In this document: piece by piece, positions 42,186-51,742 of the stretch | Layout of the letters: the number at the start of each line of letters is the position of its first letter | Position numbering within the stretch: the first letter of the stretch is position 1 | Source of the DNA: Halioxenophilus sp033283405 | Lineage (GTDB): Bacteria > Pseudomonadota > Gammaproteobacteria > Pseudomonadales > Cellvibrionaceae | Direction: 5' to 3' | Assembly: GCF_033283405.1 (NCBI RefSeq) | Contig: NZ_JAWMQR010000007.1 | Coordinates: 186,001-250,000 of the forward strand | DNA: 64,000 nt | The notes under the pieces: model-generated | What the model was told of the DNA's origin: nothing | Database searches by the model: none | What the model saw: only the letters and a program-made list of their open reading frames with translations | Program-made: the position numbers and the translations under genes

Positions 42186-42839
42186 ATGCGATTACTCGTT
42201 GTTGAAGACGATCTGCTATTGGGCGAATCCTTAACCGACGCCGTTACCGCGGAGGGTTATTCCGTTGATTGGTTGCAGGATGGTCAGCTGGTGGTCTCGG
42301 CCATGCAGAGCGGCAGCTACGATCTGGTGGTGTTGGATCAGCGCCTGCCCGGTAAAAGCGGCCTGGAGATATTGCGCCAGGCGCGCGCCGAAAATATTGA
42401 CCTGCCGGTATTGATGTTGACCGCGGCCGATGCGGTGAGCGACCGGGTCAGCGGCCTTGACGCCGGTGCGGATGACTATCTCACCAAACCCTTCGATTTC
42501 GACGAGCTGATGGCGAGAGTTCGCTCGCTGTTGCGCCGCAACAGCAGCAAACAACCGACGTTAAAAGCGGGTGAGTTGACCATGGACCCGGCCGTGCACC
42601 AGGTATTTTTTAAAGGCGAGCCGGTGCTCGATTTGACTGCCAAAGAGCTGGCGATCCTAGAGATGCTGTTGCGTAACAAGGGGCGATTCGTGACCAAGTC
42701 GCGCCTGCTGGAAAGCTCCAGCAACTGGCAGGAGGAGGTTGAATCGAACACCATTGAAGTTTATATCTCCCGCCTGCGTAAACGTTTCGGCAATAAATTT
42801 ATCCAAACTATGCGCGGTGTGGGCTACCGTATCGAATAA
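42186..42839 (+). CDS. OmpR-family response regulator (QseB/PmrA-like)
   Basis: The 217-residue regulator has a receiver domain with the acidic pair VVEDD, phospho-acceptor Asp51 in VVLDQRLPG, Thr in MLTAAD and Lys in LTKPFDF. A winged-helix DNA-binding domain follows with TAKELAILEMLLRNKGRFVT and NTIEVYISRLRKRF. Its stop overlaps the kinase start (TAATG). The nearest genes are the cytochrome/DUF1552 operon about 100 bases upstream and a TonB receptor downstream, both plausible targets. A GGAGAG stands just before the ATG. Confidence 0.92.
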   Translation: MRLLVVEDDLLLGESLTDAVTAEGYSVDWLQDGQLVVSAMQSGSYDLVVLDQRLPGKSGLEILRQARAENIDLPVLMLTAADAVSDRVSGLDAGADDYLTKPFDFDELMARVRSLLRRNSSKQPTLKAGELTMDPAVHQVFFKGEPVLDLTAKELAILEMLLRNKGRFVTKSRLLESSSNWQEEVESNTIEVYISRLRKRFGNKFIQTMRGVGYRIE

Positions 42840-44215
42840 TGGCTATTTCTCTACGCCGCCGCCTAACCATTATCCTGCTGGGCCAGACCCTAATAACCTG
42901 GGTTATTGCGGTGCTGGTCACTACCCTCTATTCGCAAAAATTAATCGACAAACAGATTGCCAGTCAGCTCAACAACTACATGGATGTGGCGCAGCACACC
43001 TTAGCGACGGTGTTGAGTAACCCGGCCGTGGGTGACTATTTTTTTGATAGTAAAACTGCCACCCTGTCTGAGGAGGAGGGTATCAGCCGCATCCGAGGTT
43101 TTGGTATCCAGGGGCGGGGCCAGGCTACCAATCTATGGTTCCCGTCCCGTCAAATTCTGGTTGGCGAGGAGGCACCGCGATTCCCACGCTATGACCAGGA
43201 GGGTGTCAAGGATGTAAACGTCAATGGCACTACTTGGCGTGTGCTCTACCGCTATAGCCCTAAAATAGATGTCCATATCGCGGTCGGCGTGGACCTCTCC
43301 CTCGCCGAGCAGATGGGGATTTTGAATCTCTGGCAGATGATCGTCCCCCTCTTTTTTATTCTGCCCATCGCCACCGGCATATTGTTGTGGAGCCTGGGCC
43401 GTGGCCTGCATCCGCTTAGGGCGCTGGCTAGTAATATCGCCGCACGCAAGCCGCAGGCTTTGGAGCCGATCAATGCCGAGGGTGTGCCTGCGGAAATAAA
43501 AACCGTGGTCGATGAACTTAACCAATTGCTGGCCCGGTTGAGCCGGGCCCTGGCCAGCGAGAGCCGCTTTACCGCCAATGCCGCGCACGAACTGCAAACG
43601 CCGCTGGCGGCCATTAAGACCGAGGTGCAACGCTGTCAGCGGCAGATAGATGATCCCCAGGTTTTGATAATGATGGAGCGTATTGCGCGCCGTGTTGCGC
43701 GGGCCTCGGAGACCATTCTCCAGCTGCTCACCTTGGCCAGGCTTGGCCCGGATCAGGAATTTAAAAGGGAGTCAGTTCGTCTCGACCAACTGTTGCTGGA
43801 GGTGCTCGCCGATTTGGGAGTGATGGCGCTCGACCGCGCCATGGAATTTAAATTACCAGAACCGCTACCGGCAATCGAGGTGCAGGGCCAGCGTGAGTGG
43901 CTGCAGATACTGCTGCACAATATTGTGCGTAATGCGCTGGTGCATGGCCAGAGCCCGGGTGTTATCGAGGTGCAGTTAAGCCGCAGTGGTTCGGCAATAG
44001 TATTGGTGGTGGCTAATGATTGCGAAGCAATCACCCCAGAACAGTTTGAGCGGTTGGCGGAGAGTTTTTATCGCGTGGCCGATAATCAACGCGAGGGCGT
44101 TGGGCTGGGGCTCTCTATTGTTCAGCGTATCGCCCAGATTCATAACATTAAAATGGCGTATGGGCCCAGGGAGAGTGGCTTGGGCTTTCAAATTATTTTG
44201 AATTTTCCGGGCTGA
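42839..44215 (+). CDS. Sensor histidine kinase (QseC-like)
   Basis: The 458-residue membrane kinase has a transmembrane helix at residues 12-34, a periplasmic sensor domain, a second helix near 165-187 (VPLFFILPIATGILLWSLG) and a short HAMP-like linker. The H-box is FTANAAHELQTPLAAIKTEV (phospho-His near residue 250), the N-box LLHNIVRNALVHG, and the G2 box GVGLGLSIVQRI. No clear DxGxG G1 box is seen; the segment reads VVANDCEAITPEQF, which is degenerate but common in QseC-type kinases. It phosphorylates the regulator encoded just before it. The signal is unknown. Confidence 0.9.
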   Translation: MAISLRRRLTIILLGQTLITWVIAVLVTTLYSQKLIDKQIASQLNNYMDVAQHTLATVLSNPAVGDYFFDSKTATLSEEEGISRIRGFGIQGRGQATNLWFPSRQILVGEEAPRFPRYDQEGVKDVNVNGTTWRVLYRYSPKIDVHIAVGVDLSLAEQMGILNLWQMIVPLFFILPIATGILLWSLGRGLHPLRALASNIAARKPQALEPINAEGVPAEIKTVVDELNQLLARLSRALASESRFTANAAHELQTPLAAIKTEVQRCQRQIDDPQVLIMMERIARRVARASETILQLLTLARLGPDQEFKRESVRLDQLLLEVLADLGVMALDRAMEFKLPEPLPAIEVQGQREWLQILLHNIVRNALVHGQSPGVIEVQLSRSGSAIVLVVANDCEAITPEQFERLAESFYRVADNQREGVGLGLSIVQRIAQIHNIKMAYGPRESGLGFQIILNFPG

Positions 44216-44256
44216 AAAATATTGCTGCCGGGCGCAGCATAAGCAGACTTTTTGGT

Positions 44257-44293
44257 GGGGGAAAAATAACGCAGGCAGCAAAGCTGCCTGCGT
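44257..44293 (-). terminator. Rho-independent terminator of a receptor gene
   Basis: ACGCAGGCAGC-AAA-GCTGCCTGCGT is a perfect 11-bp stem. Read on the minus strand it is followed by TATTTTTCCCC, a proper T-run. It lies between the kinase and the convergent receptor gene and ends the latter's transcript. Confidence 0.85.
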
Positions 44294-44365
44294 ATGCCTT
44301 AACGTTTAAATCCTTGCTTCGAAAACCAGATTCAAGAACCCAGTTTCAAAAACCAGGAGGACTCG

Positions 44366-46783
44366 TTAAAAGCGGTACTGCAGATTAACACCTATTTCCC
44401 GTGGTGGCGTTAGGCTAACCTCGCGGTAATCAGAGATGGCGGTATAACCTTCGACTGAGAAGGGCGACAGAATAACACCGGTAAAACCAACGGATGCTGG
44501 ATTGGCTTCGCGCGATAAGGTCTCTTCAGTTTCGAAAATATTCTTGCCGTAGAGCATCGCCTCCCAATTGCCACTCGGGTCTCTCAAACCAAAATAGAGG
44601 TTGACCATGTTGTAGGCGTCGACATCATCTACCGCGTTGCTAGGATCATTCTGCGATGGGCCGTAGAAGGTCGCCATGCCACGTACATAGGCCTCCATGC
44701 TACCCACGTTAAAGGTATACTCCGACTGCAATGTACCGGTCCATAGGGGCGTGTAGTCGGACCGGAATTTAGCCCGACAGGCGGCTATGTTATCGCCACC
44801 GGTAGCAGAGCGAATATCGCTGACTGACGGGATGGCGCCACTGCTGTCGGGTTGGCCATCGGCCGGCAGGTAGTCATTACAGGGGATGGTGCCGTTGTCG
44901 AGTTCACCTTTGGAGTAGCTGAGCAGTAAGCCCATATCCCAGTTGTCGCTAAAGCGATAAAAGTTCTCAATCTCCACACCGTTTACGGTAACTGGCACCG
45001 CCGCGACGAAGTTAAATTGGTCAACCGACTCAATAAATTGTGGAGTGCCAGAAGTATTGTCAACTTCGGTGCTGACAAAATAGACCCCCTCGCCGCCACT
45101 GCGGAACGGATAGTTATCAAACTCCTGGTGATAGACCGTAATGTTGACGCGCAATCGGTTGTCCAACCACTCCGATTTTATACCAAACTCAATGGAGTCT
45201 GACTCTTCGGCATCGAGATTTTGGAACGAGTCTTCGCGCTCTGTTTGAGCAAAGCTAAAATCACCCACGACATTAATGCCCGGCCGCCAGGAAGTGCCGT
45301 AACTCCCGTAAGCCAAAAGGTTATCGGCAAACTGGTGTTTCAACGACAGCGACACAATATTGGTGGTGGTGCTGTCGTTGATGGCTGAAATAGTATTGCC
45401 ACTGACAACAACATCCGATTCAGTCTCATAGTCGATATAGCGTCCACCCACAGAGAGTTCGGTGGCATCGTTAAAGTGGTAAGAGATGTTGCCGAAGATC
45501 GACTGCTCGGTGGACTTGCTGCTGGTGGTGATTGGAGTATTAGCAGTAAGAATATATGTGGCCGGAGAAGCAACGGTACCGAAGAATACCGGTGTTTGAT
45601 TCCCAAGCTTGTTGTGTGGCTCGGTCACCTGATGCAGCGCCCCTACCACAAAATCGACCTTGCCATCGAATAGGCCGTTGGTGGTCTGCAGTCGAATTTC
45701 ATGGCTTTCGGCATCGGCCTGGGCATTGAGATCCTGACTAAAATATTGGAGCTCTTGCGCGTAGGTGGTATCAAAGTAGCCACCTGGATCTTGAATATCG
45801 TTGCGCAGAATAATCTGCTCGGTAATAGAGCCGGCGTAGTTCAACGAGAAGTCACTAAACTGCCAACTCGCCTCCAGACCGGTGCGGCGTAGATCCTGCT
45901 CCGAATAGTTGGTGTCATTGGAGATCGCTTTGCGATCTTCAGCGCGAATAAACGGATCGGATACCGCTAAGCTGCTATTGGCAATCGACGCCGATTCAAC
46001 ATGAACGGGCAGGTTGCGTGTTGGCTCCAGCTGTTGGTAGAAAAGATTAAAGCTGAGTGAGTCGGTGGGTTCAAAGCCGGCCGAGAAGCGCCAGCCTTTG
46101 TTGCGAAAGCGGGCCTCCTCGCTGCTGGTCAGGCTCTCTACCTCTGTGCTGTCGTTCTCTTCCAGAATGCCAGCCAGGCGGATGGCCAGCATATCTTCCA
46201 CCAGAGGAATATTGATGGCCGCTTTGGTGTTGTAACCGTCGGCATTGATGGAGGTAACATCGACAAAACCGCTGAATTCATTCATCACCGGCTTTTTGGT
46301 GGTGATGGTGATCGAGCCGGAGGGCGAGGCGCGACCGCGCAAGGTGCCCTGGGGGCCGCGCAACACTTCAATCTGTTGCACATCAAACAGGGCCTGCATG
46401 GCAATAGTGGCAACCGCCGGCGCATCATTTAAATAGAATTCAACCGTTGGGTTAAAGCCGCTGGCAAAGCTATCGAAGCGCACACCACGCACAGACGCAC
46501 TGGGCGCCAGTGGGTCTTCCGCCAGTGTTAAACCGGCGACAACACTCTGCAGATCTTCCAGTTTACGGATATTCAGGTCGGACAGCGCCTGTTCCGATAC
46601 CGCGTTAACAGTGATTGGCACATCCTGAAGGTTTTCGTCTTTGCGGCGAGCCGTGACGATAATCTCCTCCAGTACGAGCATGTGCTCGCTGTCACTTTGA
46701 GCAAAAGTGGGGGTGGTAACTCCCAGGGTGGTGCTGGCAATGGCGATTGTGAGCAAATTACGGGATTGCAAAATACGAGGCAC
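44366..46783 (-). CDS. TonB-dependent outer-membrane receptor
   Basis: The 805-residue receptor has a signal peptide ending PTFAQS, TonB box LEEIIVTARRK, and a plug with VPITVNAVSEQAL, ASVRGVRFDSF and IEVLRGPQGTLRGRASPSG. The barrel ends EIGVNLQYRF with C-terminal Phe. The plug differs from the window's other receptors in reading FYLNDAPAV where they have YIDGV. The start is GTG 46783, with AGGAGA seven bases upstream. It faces the two-component system and may be controlled by it. Its ligand is unknown. Confidence 0.92.
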   Translation of the reverse strand: MPRILQSRNLLTIAIASTTLGVTTPTFAQSDSEHMLVLEEIIVTARRKDENLQDVPITVNAVSEQALSDLNIRKLEDLQSVVAGLTLAEDPLAPSASVRGVRFDSFASGFNPTVEFYLNDAPAVATIAMQALFDVQQIEVLRGPQGTLRGRASPSGSITITTKKPVMNEFSGFVDVTSINADGYNTKAAINIPLVEDMLAIRLAGILEENDSTEVESLTSSEEARFRNKGWRFSAGFEPTDSLSFNLFYQQLEPTRNLPVHVESASIANSSLAVSDPFIRAEDRKAISNDTNYSEQDLRRTGLEASWQFSDFSLNYAGSITEQIILRNDIQDPGGYFDTTYAQELQYFSQDLNAQADAESHEIRLQTTNGLFDGKVDFVVGALHQVTEPHNKLGNQTPVFFGTVASPATYILTANTPITTSSKSTEQSIFGNISYHFNDATELSVGGRYIDYETESDVVVSGNTISAINDSTTTNIVSLSLKHQFADNLLAYGSYGTSWRPGINVVGDFSFAQTEREDSFQNLDAEESDSIEFGIKSEWLDNRLRVNITVYHQEFDNYPFRSGGEGVYFVSTEVDNTSGTPQFIESVDQFNFVAAVPVTVNGVEIENFYRFSDNWDMGLLLSYSKGELDNGTIPCNDYLPADGQPDSSGAIPSVSDIRSATGGDNIAACRAKFRSDYTPLWTGTLQSEYTFNVGSMEAYVRGMATFYGPSQNDPSNAVDDVDAYNMVNLYFGLRDPSGNWEAMLYGKNIFETEETLSREANPASVGFTGVILSPFSVEGYTAISDYREVSLTPPREIGVNLQYRF

Positions 46784-47168
46784 AGATTGTCTCCTGCTTA
46801 TTATTATTGGTTGGACTACTGATTATCCCTCTCGACGCGCGAGGCGTTGGATCCGAATTGTCTATTATTTTTAGTTGATAATAATGTTGTCGCGGCGGCT
46901 CGTCGGAGCAGAGGAGCAACTGGTTGCAGTCACAGTAGCTTGATTGGCCGTAATCAGATTGTTTGCGCTTACTGGTCCGGTCTGTATAAGCCAGTACATC
47001 ATTATTATGGCGCTAGTATAAGCGCAGGAGTCGGCAACTTCCTAGTCGGCGACCCCTTTTATTGAATTATCGTCGTTAACCTTAAAGGGATCTGAAATGG
47101 GACCGGCCGGTTTTGACTGCCGCCGGGCTAGTAAAAAGGAGTGCCGTAAACGGCAATGGTGGGGCGGG
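46784..47168. other. Upstream region of the receptor and end of the transglycosylase gene
   Basis: The right end carries a minus-strand terminator for the transglycosylase gene: TGCCGT-TT-ACGGCA (47142-47155) followed by CTCCTTTTTAC at 47131-47141. The left 250 bases are AT-rich and should hold the receptor promoter, although no consensus boxes stand out. No gene is seen. Confidence 0.5.
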
Positions 47169-48428
47169 TTACTGGCTTTGTTGTACCGTTTTCAACAGTT
47201 CCTGGTCGGCGAAGCCATCGGCCACCAGGCTCTGGCTGGCCTGGTAATCGCGGATGGCGCGGCGGGTTTGGGGGCCCAACTGGCCATCGATAACGCCCGG
47301 GTCGAAGCCGTGCTCGGTGAGCGCCTGTTGCAACACCATGACCTGATCTTTAGTCAATGGTGTGGTGTTGAGTGGTGGCTGGCGCAGGTGGCCGGCGCCG
47401 TTGATGCGGTCGGCCAGGACGCCCACAGAGAGGGCGTAATACTCCGAGCGGTTCCAGCGCATCATCACCGCAAAGTTGTCGTACACCAGAAATTTAGGGC
47501 CATTGTGGCCGGCTGGTACCAACAGTGCGGCGGAGAGCGTCTGTTCGGCGTCACCGGCCAGTGCGCTGTTGTCGGCCTTAACAACCCCCAGGGCCTGCCA
47601 TTGGCCCAAGGTTTGTGGGCGATCGAGGCCGGCCAGCTGATAGGGGAACTCGGCTGGCAGTTTGACCTCCCGCCCCCAGCGCAGCTCGCGCTGCCAGCCC
47701 AGTTGCTGCAGGTAGTAGGCGGCGGAGGTGAGGGCGTCCGCCCGGCTCTGCCAGAGATCCACGCGCTGGTCACCATCGCCGTCGATACCGTATTTCAGGT
47801 AGGCCGAGGGCATAAACTGGGTCTGGCCAATGGCGCCGGCCCAGGAGCCCTGCATATCATCCACCGCCACCTGGTGGCGATCCATCAGACGCAGGGCGTT
47901 GAACAGTTCGCCAGTAAAAAAGGCGCTGCGTCGCTCGTCGCAAGCCAGGGTGGCCAGGGTATTGAGAATCGGCATCTTGCCAATGTTGCGGCCGAAGTTG
48001 CTCTCCATGGCCCAGAAGGCGACCAGGTATTGGCCGGGCACACCGAAGCGTTCGGTTAACCCCTTGAGAAAATCGCGGTGCTCGGCCAACAACTCCCGAC
48101 CCTGGCTAATGCGGTAGTTGGTCACACGCCGGTTAAAGTAGTTGGCGAAGGTCTGTACAAACTCCGGCTGATTGCGATCGAGTTCGATGGTGCGTGGGAT
48201 GGGCTGTACCTGGCCGAGAACGGCGATCATTGGTTCTGGCAGGTTTTCATGGCGGGCTTGGGCCTGCAGGCGGGTTATGCACTCGGGGAAGGATTCGGCA
48301 ATGCTCTCTGCGGGATTCTCGGGGTCGCTCTCTACGGGGGGGGCCTCTGCCGCGCTGAGATTGGCTGTCCCCCAAATAGTGCTACAGATGAGGGCTATGC
48401 GCAGAGGGTTTAAAACTTTTACCGACAC
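47169..48428 (-). CDS. MltB-family lytic murein transglycosylase with peptidoglycan-binding domain
   Basis: The 419-residue exported enzyme has a signal peptide (residues 5-27). Its SLT_2 catalytic domain contains LVAFWAMESNFGRNIGK, with catalytic Glu142, and AGAIGQTQFMPSAYLKYG. The C-terminal PG_binding_1 domain reads LQQALTEHGFDPGVIDGQLG and then TRRAIRDYQ. It cleaves peptidoglycan glycan strands to 1,6-anhydromuropeptides in the periplasm. The start is GTG 48428, with GGAG nine bases upstream. It lacks a lipobox, so unlike E. coli MltB it would be soluble. Its gene follows the metalloprotease-barrel gene on the same strand, 149 bases away. Confidence 0.92.
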   Translation of the reverse strand: MSVKVLNPLRIALICSTIWGTANLSAAEAPPVESDPENPAESIAESFPECITRLQAQARHENLPEPMIAVLGQVQPIPRTIELDRNQPEFVQTFANYFNRRVTNYRISQGRELLAEHRDFLKGLTERFGVPGQYLVAFWAMESNFGRNIGKMPILNTLATLACDERRSAFFTGELFNALRLMDRHQVAVDDMQGSWAGAIGQTQFMPSAYLKYGIDGDGDQRVDLWQSRADALTSAAYYLQQLGWQRELRWGREVKLPAEFPYQLAGLDRPQTLGQWQALGVVKADNSALAGDAEQTLSAALLVPAGHNGPKFLVYDNFAVMMRWNRSEYYALSVGVLADRINGAGHLRQPPLNTTPLTKDQVMVLQQALTEHGFDPGVIDGQLGPQTRRAIRDYQASQSLVADGFADQELLKTVQQSQ

Positions 48429-48577
48429 GGAAACAACACTCCAACAGCAAATTATCGGCCTGGAAATCTATACGACTTCACCACTACCCGGTAGTTCTGC
48501 AACAAATTGTTTACCAAAACGCCGGTTTCATCAAAGGCACAGTGTGATCCAAGTGCGGCTGCGGGCTTTAGGTGCCC

Positions 48578-51319
48578 CTAGAGCGGCAGATAAAAACCGG
48601 CATTGACGGTGTTGCGTTCGGTAAAGGTATCGTCATCACTGTAGGTGTAGTTGAGCGTAACGGCAAAGTTAAAAACGTTGAGCACCAGCAGATCAAAATT
48701 GAAACCGACCACCGCCTGGTTGATATCGATATCGCCCTGGCCGTTGGCGTTGCTGATGGCGTAGCGGCGCAGGCTGAGGTCCACTCCCTCCCGGCGAATG
48801 GAGAGCGGCCCTTTAAAGGTGTAGCCAGAGTAGTTGAGCACTTTCGTCAGCGATAGCTCATTGAGGGCGACACGCTCGGCAAAGAGATCGTGGCTGAGTG
48901 CCGGCAGGTAGAAGTTGCTGGGGTCGTTGATGATGAAGTTGGGCTCTTTTTTCAGCTCTACCCCGCGCCGGTTGAAGCGGTCCACTGCGGCTGTGTCGCT
49001 GTTGGCGTACTTGCCGTGCAGGCGCAGGTAGAACTCGGCCGGGAAGTCGGTGCCGAGATTAAACTCGGCACCGTTGATGGTGTCGCCCCGGTCATCGACG
49101 GTAAAGAGGTTGGCGGTGAACAGCTGGTTGGTGAGCCAACTGGTGCCGTAGCTTTCCCGGCGGTCGATAGCCAGCTGCCAGGCGAGGGGCTCGCGCTCGT
49201 CCAGTTGGTAATCCTGGTAGTAGTTGCCGGCCAGCTCCGCCCGCCAGAAGCCGGTTTGCAGGAAGGGCAGGCGCAGTTCGGCACTGACACCGAAATCCCG
49301 GGTATCACGGCCGAGGCTGGCATCGGCGTAGCCGTCGTGGGCGACGTAGTAGGTGTTGAGGCCGGCCAGCAGAAAAAACTGGTTATTGGTGAAGCCGACG
49401 CCCATTAAATCGCTCAGCTCTTTATCGCGCTGCGCCCAGAAGTTAATTGAGTTGCGCGCCAGCGGGTCGGCAAAGCGGAAGTTGACGGCGTACAACAGCT
49501 CGGTGCTGGTATCGCCGTTGTCATCCTCGGTTTGAGTGCTGAGGGCGATATTGCCGCCGCTGTAGCGGATATTGCGCAGCAGGCCGTAGGGGGTGTCGGT
49601 GGTCAGTGGCTCCGGCTCCAGCTCGGCAAAAAACTGCGCTTGCTGTTCGGCCAGACCGCCGGGGCCGTCCCAAAAGAGCTGCAGGTCGAAGGGGGTGTCG
49701 CTGCTGGCGGCTAGGGGCTCCAGGCTGTAGTAGTAGTCATCGGCGGAGATGGCGGCCACCAGTACCTGATCGCCCTGGGTCAGCCGGGCATCGATCACGT
49801 TATCGGCGGCGAGCACCCGCTCGGTGGTCTGGCCGTCGGTGCGAAACAGCGAGCTGCCGGTTGCGCTGTTGGCAATAAAGTAGACCCGGCCACTGTCGTC
49901 GACATCGCAGACAATGCTGTAGAAACCCGGCACCGTCGCCACCGCCTCCCGGTTGCGAAACAGAGTTCGCTCGCGGCCGTTTTGCACAAAGTAGTAGAGG
50001 TCGTCGTTGTGCACCAACACCGAGGAGTTGACCGCGCCGTAGAACTGGTCACCGACATAGAGTTGCGGCTCCAGGTAGGAGGTGACGGTGTCGAAATAGA
50101 CCTCGCGGCCGTCGGCCAGGCTGCCCTGGTAAATTTTACCCGCCGTGCCGGGTTTGAGCCGGCCATCCTCATCAAATAACCCCTGATGAATGCGCCACAC
50201 GGAGGTCTTGCGGCTGTCGACGGTGTAGCTTGCCTGGTCCAGCTCAAACACGCGGCCGGTGGCCAGGCTGCTCTGCTGTTGTTGGTTTTGGGCTGTGGTT
50301 GTGTCGTAGCGATTGAGCAGTGGCGCGTGCGCAGGCTTCGGGCTGGTTAAAAAGAGCAGTTCATTCTGGCTGCGGTTTAACGGGCCGAAATAGTGTGAGC
50401 GGGCCACCACCGGGCCGCTGGCCAGCTGCATGGCTTCTGCCTCCTGGGCCATAGTGGCAGCCCAGGCGCGAACACTGCGATCGAAATTTTCACCCACCGA
50501 AAGCCGCATTGGCCGGTTGACCATAAACGGCCAGAACCAGTAGCGGGAGCGGTTGTTGAAGTAGTGGTTGGTGGCCTCCAGGCCGTAGTTTTCCGCCAGA
50601 AAGTACTGGAATTGCGCGCCGAAGGTGTAGGCCCCCTCGCCGTAGGGGAAGTTGAGCGTGGCGTTGTAGAGCCGGGCCGGGGTCAGGTAGCCGGCCTTGG
50701 CGTGGACGTGGGTCATGGCGCGAAACCGGCCACTGTAGAGTCGGCCACCCTGGCCGTGCCAGGACTCATTTAAAACCGCATTGCCCTCCAGCATAAAGCG
50801 CGACTCAAATAGATTGGGCACAATCGACGGCAGCAGCGGTGTGCCCACGGAGCCGTTGCGCAGCACCTTAAACAGCGAGCGGGAGACGACATTGTTTTTG
50901 GCGTTGTGCTGGTAGTTGTGGGCGGTTTCGTGACTGAGCAGGGTATCGAGCCAACGACTGGTGGCGAAGTAGTCCACCGCTTCGGCTCCGGCTAGGTAGT
51001 TGATCTGCCGGTTCAAGGGGTACTGGGTGGAGTAGCCGTTGGCAATCTGGTTGTGGGAGGACATCAGCCCCACCGCCATCCGATAGTCCATGGCGAAACC
51101 GAAGTTCGCCTCGTAAAGGCTCTGCAGGCGGCGCTCCACTGCCGCCGCGTGAGCGGCGGCGGGCAGGTTCTGTTCGGTAAAAATCAGTCGGCTATTGCCC
51201 ACATCCTGGGTGAAGTAGGGCTGATCCTGGGCCACGCCGGAGAGATTCTCCTCCACCAGGTTTTGTGCCAGTGCCACGTTGGGCAGCACCAGCGCCAGCC
51301 ACCAAAAACGGGTCGACAT
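48578..51319 (-). CDS. Outer-membrane protein with gluzincin metalloprotease signature and barrel-like C-terminus
   Basis: I do not recognise this 913-residue protein as a named family. A signal peptide (MSTRFWWLALVLPNVALAQ) is followed by a domain with the zinc motif His130-Glu131-Thr-Ala-His134 and, 44 residues later, Glu178 in FMLEGNAVL, the layout of gluzincin peptidases. Residues 320-560 contain repeated short strands (VYFDTVTSYLEPQLYVGDQF, DDLYYFVQNGRERTLFRN, GRVYFIANSATGSSLFRTDG) like propeller blades. The last 300 residues alternate like outer-membrane strands and end NAGFYLPL. It follows the DUF3240 gene of the RND operon by 115 bases. A surface- or periplasm-facing protease anchored in the outer membrane is the best inference. 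Confidence 0.65.
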   Translation of the reverse strand: MSTRFWWLALVLPNVALAQNLVEENLSGVAQDQPYFTQDVGNSRLIFTEQNLPAAAHAAAVERRLQSLYEANFGFAMDYRMAVGLMSSHNQIANGYSTQYPLNRQINYLAGAEAVDYFATSRWLDTLLSHETAHNYQHNAKNNVVSRSLFKVLRNGSVGTPLLPSIVPNLFESRFMLEGNAVLNESWHGQGGRLYSGRFRAMTHVHAKAGYLTPARLYNATLNFPYGEGAYTFGAQFQYFLAENYGLEATNHYFNNRSRYWFWPFMVNRPMRLSVGENFDRSVRAWAATMAQEAEAMQLASGPVVARSHYFGPLNRSQNELLFLTSPKPAHAPLLNRYDTTTAQNQQQQSSLATGRVFELDQASYTVDSRKTSVWRIHQGLFDEDGRLKPGTAGKIYQGSLADGREVYFDTVTSYLEPQLYVGDQFYGAVNSSVLVHNDDLYYFVQNGRERTLFRNREAVATVPGFYSIVCDVDDSGRVYFIANSATGSSLFRTDGQTTERVLAADNVIDARLTQGDQVLVAAISADDYYYSLEPLAASSDTPFDLQLFWDGPGGLAEQQAQFFAELEPEPLTTDTPYGLLRNIRYSGGNIALSTQTEDDNGDTSTELLYAVNFRFADPLARNSINFWAQRDKELSDLMGVGFTNNQFFLLAGLNTYYVAHDGYADASLGRDTRDFGVSAELRLPFLQTGFWRAELAGNYYQDYQLDEREPLAWQLAIDRRESYGTSWLTNQLFTANLFTVDDRGDTINGAEFNLGTDFPAEFYLRLHGKYANSDTAAVDRFNRRGVELKKEPNFIINDPSNFYLPALSHDLFAERVALNELSLTKVLNYSGYTFKGPLSIRREGVDLSLRRYAISNANGQGDIDINQAVVGFNFDLLVLNVFNFAVTLNYTYSDDDTFTERNTVNAGFYLPL

Positions 51320-51434
51320 CCACTATCCTCTCAATCTTATGGCGGCGATGGTATGTCGAATTGGGCCAACAAACCAGATGGCGCCCGACCGTTGACGCCG
51401 TTAAACAGTCCGGTGAGTGGCTTTTTGTGACGCG

Positions 51435-51725
51435 TTACAGATGGCCGCTGTTGCTCACCGCCTGTTGCCAAAAGTAGATATCGGTGCCTACCTGCTGGCG
51501 CAGCCCGGCCACCACCTCATCGGCGTCGTCGGTGGCTAGGATCAGTTCAAACTGTATGCGTTTGCGGCGGCCGGTGACCTGCTCGGCCAGCGACAGGCGG
51601 GCGTGCTGGCCGTGGCCGGCCACCGGGTAGGAGGTAAAGCCCGGGGCTGAGGGAATGGCCAGCAGATAGTCGACCAGCTCATCCTCCAGCTCCGGCGGAA
51701 TATTTAAAACCAACAGTTGTTGCAT
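51435..51725 (-). CDS. DUF3240 protein of a metal RND operon
   Basis: The 96-residue protein reads MQQLLVLNIPPELEDELVDY and continues into IQFELILATDDADEVVAGLR, the beta-alpha-beta pattern of the PII-like DUF3240 family. Members are usually encoded directly behind CusA/CzcA-type pumps and are thought to sense or tune metal export; a direct function is not proven. It lies 17 bases after the RND gene with a good GAGGAG before its ATG. The C-terminal SNSGHL and the internal His residues could bind metal. Confidence 0.8.
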   Translation of the reverse strand: MQQLLVLNIPPELEDELVDYLLAIPSAPGFTSYPVAGHGQHARLSLAEQVTGRRKRIQFELILATDDADEVVAGLRQQVGTDIYFWQQAVSNSGHL

Positions 51726-51742
51726 GGTGAGTCTCCTCGGGC

